64,000 nt of DNA from positions 868,001-932,000 of the forward strand of contig WOFQ01000004.1 of the NCBI GenBank assembly GCA_012184525.1, given 5' to 3'. Numbering within the stretch: position 1 is the first letter of the stretch; every line of letters starts with the position of its first letter. The position numbers and the translations under genes are program-made. The notes beneath the pieces were generated by a model that made no database searches, was not told where the DNA came from, and saw only the letters and a list, made by a program, of their open reading frames with translations. Origin of the DNA: Xenoacremonium recifei. Its lineage: Eukaryota > Ascomycota > Sordariomycetes > Hypocreales > Nectriaceae. Shown in pieces: positions 1-12,303 of this stretch.

Positions 1-654
1 ATGTCAGCTTTGGTAGCAACGGTACAGGCCCGAACCAATGTGTTCCTGATGGGCCTTTCGCGGGTTACATGAACAGCCTTGGGCCTGGATACACGATTGG
101 CGACCACTGCATTAACCGCAACATGGACGAAAGCATCAGCGCAGATACCTCGCAAGACCGCGTCGACGAATGCCTCACGCAGACCAGCTTCATTGCTGTG
201 TGGCATTGCATCGAGGGCTACCCGCACTATGGCGGCCACGGCGGCGTCGGCGGTGAGATGATGAACCCGATCTCAAGTCCCGGAGATCCCATCTTCTTCC
301 TACACCACACGTGGCTGGACAAAACGTGGTGGGAATGGCAGAGCCAGGACCTTGATACACGCCTGACTGAGATTGGTGGTCCGAACAGAATCATCAGAAA
401 CGCTGACGGGACGCTGCCTGGTGGAGGACGATTCGAAGAGCGACCGGCCGATGTTCCGTAAGAGCACCTCTCCCCTTCATGATTTGCGACTTCGTATTGA
501 CATTCTGTTTAGGGCTCCGGTTATCGAGGGCGACCCGGGAGACGAAGTGACGCTCAACCATGTCATTAACATGTACGGTATCGTCGACAGCATCACTGTC
601 CGTGAAGTGATGGACATCCGTGAGACGCTCTGCTACGAGTATATCGACCCATAA
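1..654 (+). CDS. Tyrosinase (copper monooxygenase), C-terminal part, 5' cut by window edge
   Basis: Partial gene: the frame is open from the left edge, so the start and the CuA half lie outside. Exons are 1-457 and 513-654, joined by a 55 nt intron (donor GTAAGA, acceptor TTTAG). The product oxidises monophenols/diphenols to quinones. The visible part holds the second copper site: the GGHGGVGG stretch followed by SPGDPIFFLHHTWLDK, whose paired histidines are CuB ligands in the family. The upstream CVPDGPFAGY segment is also typical of fungal tyrosinases. The tail after the intron ends in a short acidic stretch, shorter than forms carrying a long C-terminal lid; the in-frame TAA at 652-654 ends it. 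Family assignment is firm; whether it is a melanin or a secondary-metabolite tyrosinase cannot be told. Confidence 0.9.
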
Positions 655-3600
655 GCAAGCCCTCAGTCCAGAACCCAGCCTCTCTCATGCTGGAACTTCC
701 TTTCCATTTCACTTTCTTTTGTTTGTATCACCACATATAAATGTAAATAGTTTCTACTCGTCACAATGCGTGGACGTTGAGTAGCCTTTTTTTTCCCCTT
801 TCCTTTTCACTGGCATCAATGTGATGTGCCGATGGCGCATCCGAAATTGGCTGCTCGCCACTTATTTCCACTTCATCTCGGCCAGAAGCGCCCCTTCTTT
901 TCCAGTTCTCGGGTCATGCCGTCTTAGAACATAGAACGAAAACAATTTAAAAAACAGAACTACTGTCGAAGAATTGGTGAGTGATGTCTTTCGTGGGGTC
1001 ATGCGGCCAAAGGCAGCGCAGTCATAGTCATGGGACCATCATCACATTACGTGAATGAATGCTGATGGGGGGCATCCCACGATCGTGGAGAAACCGGTTT
1101 GAAGGTGTCGCGTGACTGTTGGAAGACTCTGATCTTATCTGGGATGGTTCGATCTGATAAAACTCGGGGCAATGGGCAGTCTAGCAGAGGATGGTCTAGT
1201 TGGAGGTGCTGGACCGGACGGGGATGGGATGCCAAGGCGTGGCGCTCGACGGGCTGCGCATGGCTCTTGTGATAGCGTCAAAATCACCCCGGGAGAGTCT
1301 TGTCTCCTATAACCGGAACTCTTATCCAGAGATACGACGCGCGAGACTGAGGCAGATGTGACGTCTTGGTGCCATGGAAGGCCATACTTTATCAATGGAC
1401 TTGGTGAGAATGGACGATGACCTGCCCATTGCGGGCATCGTGGAGGGGAAGCCAAGAAATCCGGAGTTTCTCTGGAAACTTGGAAGATGGAATAACGTCA
1501 TGGTCTTTGCTCCGGAGAACGGCCTAGTAGCCAAGTTCTTGCCGCGCGTCCTTGCTACTGGCGGCGGCCTCCTTGACCTAGCACAGCTAGAGATTGCGGG
1601 CAAAGCTGGACAGTCAGTGCCGCCGTCGCATTGGTCGACGATCCGGTGGAATTGAGAGCGGGTCGTGCTGAATCAAAGGGGTAACAAGAGGGGCCGAGGA
1701 CAGGGGTGAAAAGGCGTCAAGGGCGGCTATCTTGCCGTTCGCCTAGAGTTTGAAGTCCGGTTAGAGTCTTGGCGAAGATGGGATGCTACCTTACGTGAGG
1801 AAAAGATCCGAGGAACGAGTCTTCGAGTCTGCTGACTGTACGGAGTAGGAGAGGTCGAATACGGGAATTTTGTGCGAATGGTGGAGGAGATGTTCAGAGG
1901 ATGACTGAAGTTCCGGTCTGCGATATGCGCCATTCAGGAGCGAGATTTCGAGAGACACGGCTGGGTAATTTCCGGGATGACGACGCTCACTCAGTCAGTT
2001 TTTGGTGACGACGCTGCCGAACTGCGCAAAGGATGCAAGACAACAAAGGATATAAGCCCAAAAGCAACAAAGATTTGGGGCAGTGCAGATGCAAGGTTGC
2101 AGATGAAGCGTCGAATGAGTGGTGGTGAGTGGTTCATCAAAGTCTCACGCAACGCGTAGTCATCGGCGGTCGGGGGTTATCAGATGCGTGCCCGTACCGA
2201 TAGAGGCCTGAATCCCGAACTGGAAGGTACCGAGAGTGCGTTGTGAGCTGCACGAACAAAGAACTCGAAAGGCTACACGGACGGAGTTCAGCACGCAACT
2301 CTCCTGCGGGATTTTGCTTTGGAATGAGGAGAGCCAAGAGCCAAGAACCAGAGTCCAACGGCCGGGATCGATCTGCATTATCAGCCACAATCCATTGTCA
2401 AGGGACGGCCGCCTCCCCGTAGCGAGGAGTTGTATGTACTTGTCTTGAGTCAGAAGTTGTCTTGGACCTGTAGGGCTCACCTGTGATATGTAAGTTCACT
2501 GTACGCGTATAGAACCATTTCCATATATGCTTCGTAAAGAGGCAGTACTTCTCCATAAAATTGGCCCCTTTGCAGCTTTGCAAAAACTGTCAAAACCCTT
2601 CGCAACGACTCGTTCAAATACGGAGCACCGTATGGAGTACATACGCGGATTCAATCCGTCGTTAAGCCCCGCCATCGGCTGGCTCTATCTGTACCGTACT
2701 TGTACAGAATACAACGGGGATCGTCCATCCTGTCGAAACGTTGTGCCGCAGAAGGTTGTGTTACGCGTCAACAAAATGGTCTCGGGTCCCTGCGAGGCTT
2801 GGCTCGGGTCTGTGCGAATCGGATGCGAATCGGCTAAAATGCGAGATTCCCTGCATGCACACTCTGCATGGCACAACCTGAATGCACATCCATGTATCCC
2901 AATACAGACACTTCGGAGCATCGCCGATTCACGAATTGCCATCTCTACTCTAAGAGCGTAGGTATCGTAGTCTCGAGCCCATAGTCGCGGAGAAGGATTG
3001 CGCTGTCGAAGCGATGGCCCGTGGCCTCGTGGCTTCCCTCCTCCTGACAGGTCTCGGGCCATCGCAAGTGAGAAGCCAAGTCTCCTAGATTGACGTCGTC
3101 GCAGAAATGCGGCATCGGATCTTGCCCCTTTCGGGCTACCCGGCCACACGGCCCTGGAGCGAGGCAAACATGTCACTGTGACTCCAGCGTTGGCCACTGG
3201 CGTCACCATCCGCCCGTCGGGACACCCATGGGTGGCATGTGGGCTTCTCTCCCCGTCGTGCAGGCCGTTAGTGCACGCCTCTGGTGGGTGTGTGCGTGGA
3301 GGTCGCATGGGATGCTGGTGCGTTTGTGGGTGGTTGAGATCCATGCAGCTGGTGGCATCCAGGAACCGCAAACGCTTGACGCCCAGGTTCTCCCTTGCTC
3401 CATAAATCATCCGGCGCGATGTCCAGTGACGGTCAGGAGTGTACGAAGCTTTTGGCTGTCGTTATCCACAGTCGGCGGTCGGAGACTGCGTTAGCCGTTC
3501 AGGGGACGCTGGGGAGGCGGGCCATGATGCCAGATGGGAGGTGGGATGGATGGATGGCATGGCCATGGCATGGCATGGGAAGGGAATGGATGAAGAAGAA

Positions 3601-4270
3601 ACTTTGGTGGAGGGCTGGGCAGGCTGGTGCCGATAAGATTGTCTCTGATTCCTCTCGAGTCGCCTTCCTCGACCTCGACGTTAATATTACGGGGTCGTGC
3701 TTTCTTGTTTCGTCTACTTCCATGGTTTGGCATCTGCGCTGGCTCTCTCCTTCCCTCATCCCTCCAGCAGCTCCAGACCAACACCAACAGCTGGAACACA
3801 AATCTTCAACCATTCCACTCTCAACTGCGCCAACCTGACGTGCGAGCGAGGATCTTATCCATCATCAGTCCTTTTTTTCTTGCCAAGGGCGGGACCGTCA
3901 CGCCGTTGCATCCCCCCATCTTGTGCTTTTCCTGGCGGCTCATTTCCTGGCGGTTTGCGACATCAACCCTGGCCGATACCCTGTTCTTGCTCCCCTCCGG
4001 CTCCAGAGATCTCCTGGCTCAGCACTCAACCGCCGCTTAACTATTCCCCTTTCCCGGTTTCCCTCCCCAGCGCTTTTTCCCAGGTCTGAAAATTGACGGG
4101 CTTGGGTCGTCGGTGGAATCGATGTTGTCGTTTTCGTTGTTGCTGTCATTCCCTTAACCAAACCACTCCCTCTTCTTTTACCAGGTTCTCCAACTCCGGC
4201 TCCAATTCCGACTCGACGAAGAACCCGCCGCTCGATTGGGACAGCTCCCACCACCAAAAAAAAGCCTGGC
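655..4270. other. Long intergenic region, 3.6 kb
   Basis: No convincing gene was found. Several short frames are open on both strands (the longest, 2685-3410 on the minus strand, has Arg/Pro/His-rich low-quality composition), but none resembles a family. Around 3540-3600 there is a purine-rich low-complexity stretch of GGAT/GCAT units. From about 3700 to 4080 the plus strand is strongly pyrimidine-rich, as in fungal promoters and 5' leaders, and fits the 5' region of the arylsulfotransferase-family gene that starts at 4271. Confidence 0.6.
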
Positions 4271-6069
4271 ATGCTCTCCCGCGGCGGGCACGCGGCCGTA
4301 GCGCCACGCCTGCAGCGCTTCCACCTCCTGCTAGCGCTGCTCCTTCACAGCATTCCATGGGCATCAGCAGCTCGCCGCCCAGCACACATAGAGGCGTCGA
4401 CCTGGTATGATTGGGGTTATTATGGCGCTTTCCCACGAATGACCTACGAGTCCTTCGGCGCACAATCACCGTGGCCGAATTTGTTGCGGCAGGACGAGCG
4501 ATGCGATGACGGATATCTCTTCATCGAACCTCGGGGCCACTATGTCGAGACGCCAGGGCCCGTGATCCTCGACAATCAAGGCAATTTGGTGTGGATGCAA
4601 ACGCTCTGGGGGCAGGCCATGGACGTCAAAGTGCAACAATACCAGGGCAAGGACTATATCACCTTCTGGCACGGGACCGACAATGGCACCTTTGGAGAGG
4701 GGTACTATCTGATGGTAAGAGCTTGTGCAAGTCATGCTTTGGGCATGTTGCTAATACCGTTGGACAGCTCGACGAAAGCTACGAAGTATTTCGAAAGGTT
4801 ACGCCTGTTGGCGACTTCACGGGCGACCTGCACGAATTTCGCATCACGGAACAGGGGACCGCCCTAATGACCGTATACCAGAAAATCGGCGCCGATATGT
4901 CGGGTTACGGAATCCCACGCGGTTGGATTTTCGACAGCCTCTTCCAGGAAGTCGACCTGGCCACCGGCGAGCTCCTCTTCGAATGGCGCGCGTCGGAGCA
5001 CTATGACATCGACGAGTCCCTCGCGCCTCTCGACGGCGACGGCGAGAGCCCAGATCGGGCATTCGACTTCTTCCACATCAACAGCGTGGACAAAAACGAA
5101 GCTGGAGATTACCTCATCTCGTCGCGATACATGTGCGCCGTTATCCTCATTAGCCACGTCAATGGCGATGTGCTATGGCAATTAGGAGGCGAGAGCAACT
5201 CGTTTACAGATCTCTCCGACGGCGCGGCCACAAACATGTCGTGGAACCATCATGCCGCTTGGTATGAGAACAACACCCTCACCGTGTTCGACAACGGCTC
5301 CAATGGCCACCAGAAGACTGCCCAGTTCAGTCGTGCTCTAATGATTAGTGTGAACACCGACGACATGACGGCGACTCTGGTCCACGATTGGGTTTCCCCT
5401 CAGAAACTGCTCTCACCTTCCCAAGGTTCTGTGCAGGTTCTCCCCAACGGCAACGTGCTCGTTGGATGGGGCCATGTTCCTGCGTTTACCGAGTACACCA
5501 TGGACGGCGAGGTTCTATGCGACACACATATCGGCCCCGTCTACTTTGACCTATTTAGCTGGGCCAAAAACTACCGGACATTTAAATACCACTGGGTCGG
5601 GCGCCCAAAGACCCTACCTGACGTGGCGATGCGCCCCAAGGAGAAGGCTCTTTACGTTAGCTGGAACGGCGCCACTGAGGTTGCCAGCTGGATGCTGCAG
5701 AGCGGTCCGAAGGCAGACGGTGACGACTTCCGCCCTCATGGAACTGTGAAGAAGAAGAGATTCGAAACGATGCTTCGAGTTCCAGAAGATGCAGGCCCGT
5801 ACGTCCGCGCAGTGGCCCTCGACCGCGACGATAACCTCCTCTCGATATCCCTCGCCGTCTCCCGCACGGAAGCCACCGTGATCGAGCTCCTCGACGCCCC
5901 CGAGAGGGGCAACCCTCCCGAACCCTTCCACCTCCTCACCTTTGCCGTCCTCGGTACCGTCATCGGTATCCTAATCGCCTACTACTTCCGGTTCAACCTG
6001 CGCCAGGGCGTGAACCGGCTATTACGAAAATCCTCGTTCAAATATCAGTCGCTACCGACACATTCATGA
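4271..6069 (+). CDS. Arylsulfotransferase (ASST)-family protein, secreted and C-terminally anchored
   Basis: Two exons, 4271-4714 and 4768-6069 (581 aa). The 53 nt phase-0 intron has donor GTAAGA, branch GCTAATA and acceptor GACAG. Residues 1-34 form a signal peptide (Arg-rich start, then a leucine-rich core LLLALLLHSIPW). The body matches the fungal ASST family (six-bladed-propeller type), with the repeated pattern of WQLGGESNSF, MSWNHHAAWYENN and NVLVGWGHVPAFTEY. A hydrophobic helix at about 534-555 followed by basic residues predicts a membrane anchor with the propeller outside or in the lumen. In bacteria ASST moves sulfate between phenols; the activity of the fungal branch is not established, so only the family is claimed. 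The start is the first ATG giving the signal peptide. Confidence 0.88.
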
Positions 6070-7069
6070 AGCGCTCATGTTTGCTGTGTCTTTTGCTCTT
6101 TTCAGTCTTTATGATTTATTTACATGCTTGACCTGCACACACAGGCAGGGGTATCTATGGGTCGGAACTATTTACAGCGCCTCGTGGGACAGAGGCTCCT
6201 TTCGTTGGTCACATATAGCGGGCGTGGAGGCGTACATTGGTAGATAAATGCTGCTCTCCGGAAGCCCATGAGCATTGCTCGTATATACGATATCCAAATC
6301 ATGAGATGGCTACGACCTCTCGAATACAAAGAAAAGTTAGATCTATCAACCTCGATCTCAATGCATTGGAAATGCTCGGTGAAGAATTCGAACCCGCCGG
6401 TATGTTCTGCATAACGGCGGCTGTGTCTCGGATGTTGCGTTTCAGCAGCACAACATGTAACACGAATTGTGACATTGCCGATCATGCACGTTCCCTTGAT
6501 AACACCTGAGTCAGAGTGACGTCTGCGCCTCACTTCCGGGCGGCAAGAAAGCCAATGCCGACATACCAGATATCTGTCCCTTGAAGAGGCGAAACAGCCA
6601 TATGCATTGATGAGTGAGCACTTGGGGCTGAGCTCATCAATACGGGCAGACCCTTTGTACATGATACATCCCAGCATATGGATCAGGAAAGAGAAATGAT
6701 CTTCAGAATTGATTATCAAGAAGCAATTTTATTTTTATATTTGATTGTCATCAACTCCTTGCACCATTTGACAGACAGTAGTCGTTAGATCATCATGAAC
6801 ATGTAACCTTTTCGTATCCGTATCCTCTCGAAGATATCCCTTCTTCCCGTTCCAGATGTTGTTCTGCGATTGTCGGATAATAATGCCTCCGTCAATTGGC
6901 AAGGAGAAATGCCGTCTGATTTTCGGCTTTCAGTGAGGTCCGACTCTCATGCCGACGTTGCCAATTCCCCTGAGCAATTCCTTCACCACGAATTATCATT
7001 TATAAAAATCGAGGCCTCCGAACCAATGCTCTCGATCTATGATTGGGCCGGGTCAATCCCAAACAATGC
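6070..7069. other. Intergenic region between two convergent genes
   Basis: This 1 kb holds the 3' ends of the arylsulfotransferase-family gene (plus) and the small membrane protein gene (minus). Minus frame 6168-6719 and plus frame 6237-6509 are open but have no family resemblance and overlap each other; neither is supported as a gene. Nothing else seen. Confidence 0.5.
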
Positions 7070-7540
7070 TTAATAACCCTGCTGATACCCTTGATCGTAT
7101 CTGCTGCCACTCCGCCCTCGAGGCTTGTCGTAGTAGGATGCGGAAGGCTGGCGGCTTCGTGAAGTCTCTCGAATAATGATGGGCGGCGGCACAGAGACGC
7201 TTGAGTGGCGACTCCCCCGTGAATGATGCCGTCGATGTTCACGGCGAGGAGGCGTATCGCGATACCACTTTTCACGCTCCTGCGGCGGCGCGCCAAGATT
7301 GAAGCATGACCGGATGATCCAGAGGAGCAGCAAGGTACCGACAATACACCCGATGACGATGCCGGCGATTGCGCCGCCGCTGAGACAATCGCAATGACCG
7401 CTGCCGCTGTCCTGAACTAGAGTTACAGTTGTTGCTTGTCGCTGCACGAGCGTGGGCGTATCGACGGTTGTAGGAGTGCCGATAGATCGAGCAAGGGATT
7501 CTGAGCCGTCAAAGCCCTGCGCAGATGGAAAGGGAGCCAT
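7070..7540 (-). CDS. Small single-pass membrane protein with basic, Ser/Arg-rich tail
   Basis: Single exon, 156 aa, ATG at 7540, stop at 7070. A Ser/Thr-rich N-terminal segment (1-54) is followed by a Gly/Ile/Leu-rich membrane helix at about 55-77 (GGAIAGIVIGCIVG...) and then a long cytoplasmic-type tail rich in Arg, His, Ser and Tyr. There is no cleavable signal peptide. The layout (Thr-rich ectodomain, glycine-zipper helix, low-complexity basic tail) is common among ascomycete cell-surface proteins, but no named family was recognised. The steady bias of the tail and the clean helix argue for a real gene. Function unknown. Confidence 0.7.
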   Translation of the reverse strand: MAPFPSAQGFDGSESLARSIGTPTTVDTPTLVQRQATTVTLVQDSGSGHCDCLSGGAIAGIVIGCIVGTLLLLWIIRSCFNLGAPPQEREKWYRDTPPRREHRRHHSRGSRHSSVSVPPPIIIRETSRSRQPSASYYDKPRGRSGSRYDQGYQQGY

Positions 7541-8938
7541 TTCTATTCTAGTGCCGTCAAAATTGAGTTGTCGATGGCTTGTAGGCGCAAAATGACCCGA
7601 GACACCCAGGAACAGGAAATGGGAACAAGGTTAGATCCCAAAGTCATCGGGCTTCGCCAGGGACTTGTCATCATATAAGGCGCCTCTAAAATGCCCGATT
7701 CGAGCCTGTACCAGGACGTCATCCCGGCGTCAGAATTCCGCAGGAACCGACGACACGGACGCGAGGCATTGCGTGCCATCAACGGGTTGCGGCTGGCCTA
7801 TCAGACCTGCGCAATGAGCTATCGTCGTACTATACCGTTGCAGCTGCATTAGCTCGGCGATGATCTTGCTCGAGCAGGATGGAGGAAGCAAAAGTTGGAG
7901 CAAACGTGCTTGAGCCTGTGGTGCTAAATGCAAGGCTAAAGTGCATTTCTTGGATGAATTGACCCATTTGTGGTTGAATCTCGATGACTTGATGACGTCG
8001 TTGTTGCCGAGGCTATAAAGAATACCCGCACTCAACCCCCTCGTATTTCTAGTCTGCGTGCTGACAATTGAAAAAGGATTGTGACAGGGATTTATGAATA
8101 GTTGGAATGGGATTCAGAGATTGCCGAGGCAGCTTGTGCTTTCAATCGGAAGTTGGGTTATATCCACGTGAATTGAGTTTCATTAAAGTAGTTCTCAACT
8201 TCCGACTAGGTTCTGACGTTTACGAGAAATCCGAACCTTAATTAAGATTAAATCTGAACTTCAAGTAAGACGACGAACAATTGCGTCAATGAGAAGATTT
8301 CTAGTAATAAATGGAATACCTTCGGGATTGGAAACCAAAAACCTGATTCACAAGGCATGGTATTTGAAATGCTAATTGAGTTGTTTACAATTACACTGAA
8401 ATTGACATGCCAAAGACCCAAGAATAGTCAAAGTAATTTTGTCAAAGACTGACAATTAGCACAGCTAGGTCATTACCCAGTTGTCCCTGTGGTACAAATT
8501 ATGAATGGCCGATTGATACTCATATTGCGACATTTTATTCGATAGTAGCTGGGGCAGTGCAACATCTAGGACATAGATAGCCTCATCATCGTTCTTGCGT
8601 CTCTTTTGGAATTCTTGGCAGCGCTCTTCGCTTATATAGCGATCTCATCGCCTTTGCTCTTCTTCGCGACTTTCTGGTGACTCAGATTTGGCCCCCAATC
8701 ATTGAGCATGCACAAAGACAAATGGCTGGAAATTGTGGCCTAAGGAATCAACACCCAATACGGCCGTTTCAGCCCACTTCCCCCTCCTTCTCCGAGTAAT
8801 CTATTCGGCTTCATTTACAATCTTCCACCACTTTCTTCCTAATTTACATCTCTTAATTTGACTGGAAGCCCGGTGATTGACACGGGTTTACTGTATGTTA
8901 ACCGAACCACCATGCTGTCTAAGCCGAGGTTCCTGTGT
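7541..8938. other. Intergenic region, partly AT-rich
   Basis: This is the 5' region of the small membrane protein gene and the region upstream of the phosphotransferase-like pseudogene. About 8050-8500 is visibly AT-rich with TTAATTAA-type runs. Minus frame 7730-8035 is open but unconvincing. No RNA gene or transposon feature was recognised. Confidence 0.5.
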
Positions 8939-10445
8939 ATGAAACAAGATGACCTTATTTGAGAGAAGCTCGATGACGAGGCCGAGCAATGGGAGAAATC
9001 AGCTCGGACGAGGGAAACATGTGGTGCAGTGGGCAATTTCATTCTCAAACACAGGCCAGGTCGGCCAGAGGTCATGCATGCCCCCGTGAGGGGTGCATAC
9101 AATATGGTCTACCGACTGGAATTCAAAGATGGCACATCGACAGTAATGAGGGTACCAATCAAAGGTCAGACTCATACACTTCCGGCTAGAATTAATTACT
9201 GATTTTTATAGGGGTTGTCAAGTTTCCTGAAGAGAAAGTCTCATATGAGGTTGCTACAATGCGGCACGTGGCCGCACATACATCTATCCCGGTCCCTCGA
9301 ATCTACCACCACGGATCTGCGGCGGAGAATCCAACCCATCTAGGACCATTCATAATTATGGAATACATCGACCATCATCAAATATGTCTCGTGCTCTCTT
9401 AGACCCGAAACGAGGCCTTGATGAACGACCTGTTTTAGACCCAATGATCTTGAATGAGAAATTGGAATTTCTCTACAAACAGATGGCCAGCATATTACTA
9501 CAACTATCTCGTCTCAGATTTCCTCGAATTGGTTCACTGAAGGAACAGCAGGGCAATGAGGAATCTGGTTCGGCCGTCAGTCGCAGACCATTAATTGCAA
9601 ATATGAACGACATGGTTGTGCACACCAGTACACCAGCAAGTGTTCTCCCATCGCAAACTTATAACTCAGCAGAAGACTGGTACAAAAGCCTCAGCGATAT
9701 GCATATGGCCCAATTGTTGTTTCAGCATAACGACGCAGTGGAAGATGACGAAGATGCCCGGGATAAGTACGTTGCTCGACAGTTATTTCGAAACCTCGCT
9801 GCCCAGGGGCGCCTTGCATTGGCTACTCAAGACCAATATGAAGAATTCATACTGTTCTCCGAGGATTTGAGGCCAGCGAACGTCCTTCTTGACAAAGATT
9901 TACATGTTGTTGGGGTTATCGACTGGGAGTTCGCTATCGCAGCTCCCGCCCGGTGTAGCTATGACCCGCCTTGGTGGCTACTACTTCAAGAACCGGAGTA
10001 TTGGCCTGGAGGGTATCGCGAATGGATGAAAGCTTACGAACCTCGACTCCAGACATTTCTAAGTCTTCTGGAAGCCGAGGAAGCAAAACTCCCTATAACC
10101 TGTCTTACTGAGGAGGCTGAGAATACCTCGCAAACAAGCCCTATACATGTGACACCACTTTCCCAACGTATGCGAGAAAGCTGGGATAAGGAAACTTGGA
10201 TGGTAAACTACGCCGCGAGAAGAAGCTGGGCCTTTGATTTTGTATGGTGGAAGTTCTTGGACGAGAGATACTACGGACCGAATGAAAGCCAAGACCACCA
10301 CGCAAGGCTTGAGATGCTTTCAGAGCCACAGAGGAAAGCAATGGAATCCTTTGTGTCGAGGAAGATGGGAGAGAGCCGGGTCAACAGAATTGTTGAATAC
10401 GACGATGAGGAAGCGGCCGAGCAGCTGGCCAAAGTGCTTCTGTAG
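8939..10445 (+). pseudogene. Fungal aminoglycoside-phosphotransferase-like (APH) protein kinase fold gene, two lesions
   Basis: Reading from ATG 8939, the frame gives a typical fungal APH-family start (QDDLI) but meets TGA at 8960-8962 where the family pattern expects Trp. The frame then continues through AVGNFILKHRPGRP, GAYNMVYRLEFKDG and, across an intron at 9165-9211, GVVKFPEEKVSYEVATMRHV to FIIMEYIDHHQ near 9380. There one base appears to be missing: the continuation (MSRALLDP...) is in the next frame from 9384 and stays open for 353 codons to 10445. The C-terminal part keeps the catalytic loop (EDLRPANVLLD) and metal-binding VGVIDWEF. Family members phosphorylate small molecules of mostly unknown identity. 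Either it is a young pseudogene or both changes are sequence errors; a truncated protein from ATG 9384 would lack the N-lobe. Confidence 0.7.
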
Positions 10446-10694
10446 AGGTGATCTACCTGGAAACAATGGCCTTGCAACCATCTCGGGCAATGTTTAATAA
10501 GAGCCACCCCGGTTGTTGCACGTTACCGCTTCCGCCTTTACGAGAGTCAATAAGTGAGCAAGAAAAGAAGATTCAAAATTGCTGTACTAGGGTATGGTGG
10601 TTCAAAATGATTACAATGTCCGTAACTCCCTGCATGCCTGCTTACAGGACCGACCCATTCCATTCACGACCCAGACACCGAATAATTCACTACT

Positions 10695-12303
10695 TTACTT
10701 CTTAGAAACATCATCTCCAGAGCTGGTGTCCCGGGCGTCGCCTACCTTTTCCTGCCCAGCAACATCCATGCCCATGACGGTTTCCTCGGCACCAACCATG
10801 ATCGGTCCCTTGAAATTCTTGCGCGCGTACGCGAAGTACCAAATAGCACTGATCAGAGCGAAGCCAGCGAAGACGACGCTAGCGTAGTTCATTGACGAGG
10901 GAGTAACGGGCAGGGAGACGGGCATGCAGAAGATGACGACGGCGAAGACGATCCAGATGATACAGACGTAGTTGATGAAGGGACCGAATTTGCCCAGGGA
11001 GTAGGGCGAGTTCTTCACGGCCTTTCGGCCTTGAACCAGGCTGACCAGGACAGGCACACAGTAGGAAGTCGACAGGCAGATGGTCGCAACACCCGTGAAG
11101 GAGTTGAAAGCAGCCGAGGAGCCAAAGTAGATGCATCCAAGAACACAGTCGACAACGGTCGAGAGAATGATACCCCACAGAGGCACATCCAGCTTGTGGT
11201 TAACCTTCTTCCAAAGATGGTGTCCGGGAATGGCCCCGTCACGAGCGAAGGCGTAGGTGCAACGCGAAGCAGCAGTCAGCGAACCAACGCCAGCGAAGAA
11301 TAGGATGCCGAGGATGAGGAAGAGGAGACCGAAGCCACCAGCAGGGGAACCAGTGACGCGCTTGAAGAGCAAACCAATAGGCTGGCTGAAGTCGAGTAGG
11401 TAGCTGATGTCGGGCAGAACGAAGAGGATCGGAATCAGGTAGACGACGCCAGTGATGCCGGCGGCGAAGACGGACAGGACCATGGCCCGGGGAACCTCGC
11501 GCTCGGGGTTCTGGACTTCCTCGCACATGGCGGCGACCATTCCGTAGCCGGTGAGGGTATAAGCAGCTATAAATTGGTTAGATGTCGATGATTGGACTAT
11601 ATTTGAGGGGAGGCTTACCTTGCAAGAGTCCAACGAAGAATGACCAGCCAGCAGGCCATCCACTGGTAGAGGCATCGTACTTCCCGAAAACGAAGTCTGC
11701 AGACCTCCTTTCGGGGGCCATAACCAGCACAGTAACGAGAATGATCAGGACGCTGGCAGCTGTCCAGTAGATGCAGATCTTGTTGATAGCATCGAGCCAC
11801 TTGGACCCGAAGGCGTTGACAAGAGCGGCAATCAGCATCACGGCCCAGAAACACAGCACGGTCTGCCACTCGTTGGGGGTGAAGTCCTCATTGTAGATAG
11901 TGATGGCGCTCAGGATCAATTGAGCACCGGAGAAGTTGATGGACAGAGTCACGGTCCAGTTGCCAACCAGGGTCATCCATCCGTCGATGAAGCTGACAAC
12001 GGGAGCATACTTGGGCGAGCTCAGAATGGCAGACCAGTAGTAGACACCGCCAGCGGTCGGGTACACAGCGCAGATCTCGGCGAGCGAGGCGGCGATGCAC
12101 AGGGAGATCAGCGAGACGAGCACCCAGCCCCAGAGAATGGTGACTGAGAGGCCGTTGATGAGGGTGATGTAGATGGTGGTGGAGAGACCGAAGGGCACGG
12201 CCATGATGGCGAACGACATGCCCAGGATGCTCATCATGCTGAGGCTCTTGGGCAGCTCGACGGCATACCCCAGCTGCTTCTGGGGGGCGGCGCCGGACTC
12301 CAT
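10695..12303 (-). CDS. APC-superfamily amino acid/choline-type permease
   Basis: Two exons on the minus strand, 12303-11619 and 11566-10695 (518 aa). The 52 nt intron has donor GTAAGC and acceptor TATAG and splits an Ala codon. About twelve hydrophobic helices are visible. N-terminal SMMSILGMSFAIMAVPFGLS and LAEICAVYPTAGGVYYWSA are the conserved first-helix and loop motifs of the fungal amino acid/choline transporter branch (GABA permease and Hnm1 relatives); EEVQNPEREVPRAM follows helix 6. It should sit in the plasma membrane and import an amino acid, GABA or choline; the substrate cannot be read from sequence. Its upstream region carries four GGGCT units at 12363-12385. Confidence 0.9.

Noticed and set aside
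2685..3410. 241-codon minus-strand frame
   Set aside because: Arg/Pro/His/Ser-rich composition without hydrophobic core or motifs, overlapped by equally long frames on the other strand.
6168..6719. 183-codon minus-strand frame in the intergenic region
   Set aside because: No family signal; the overlapping plus-strand frame is equally plausible, so neither is supported.
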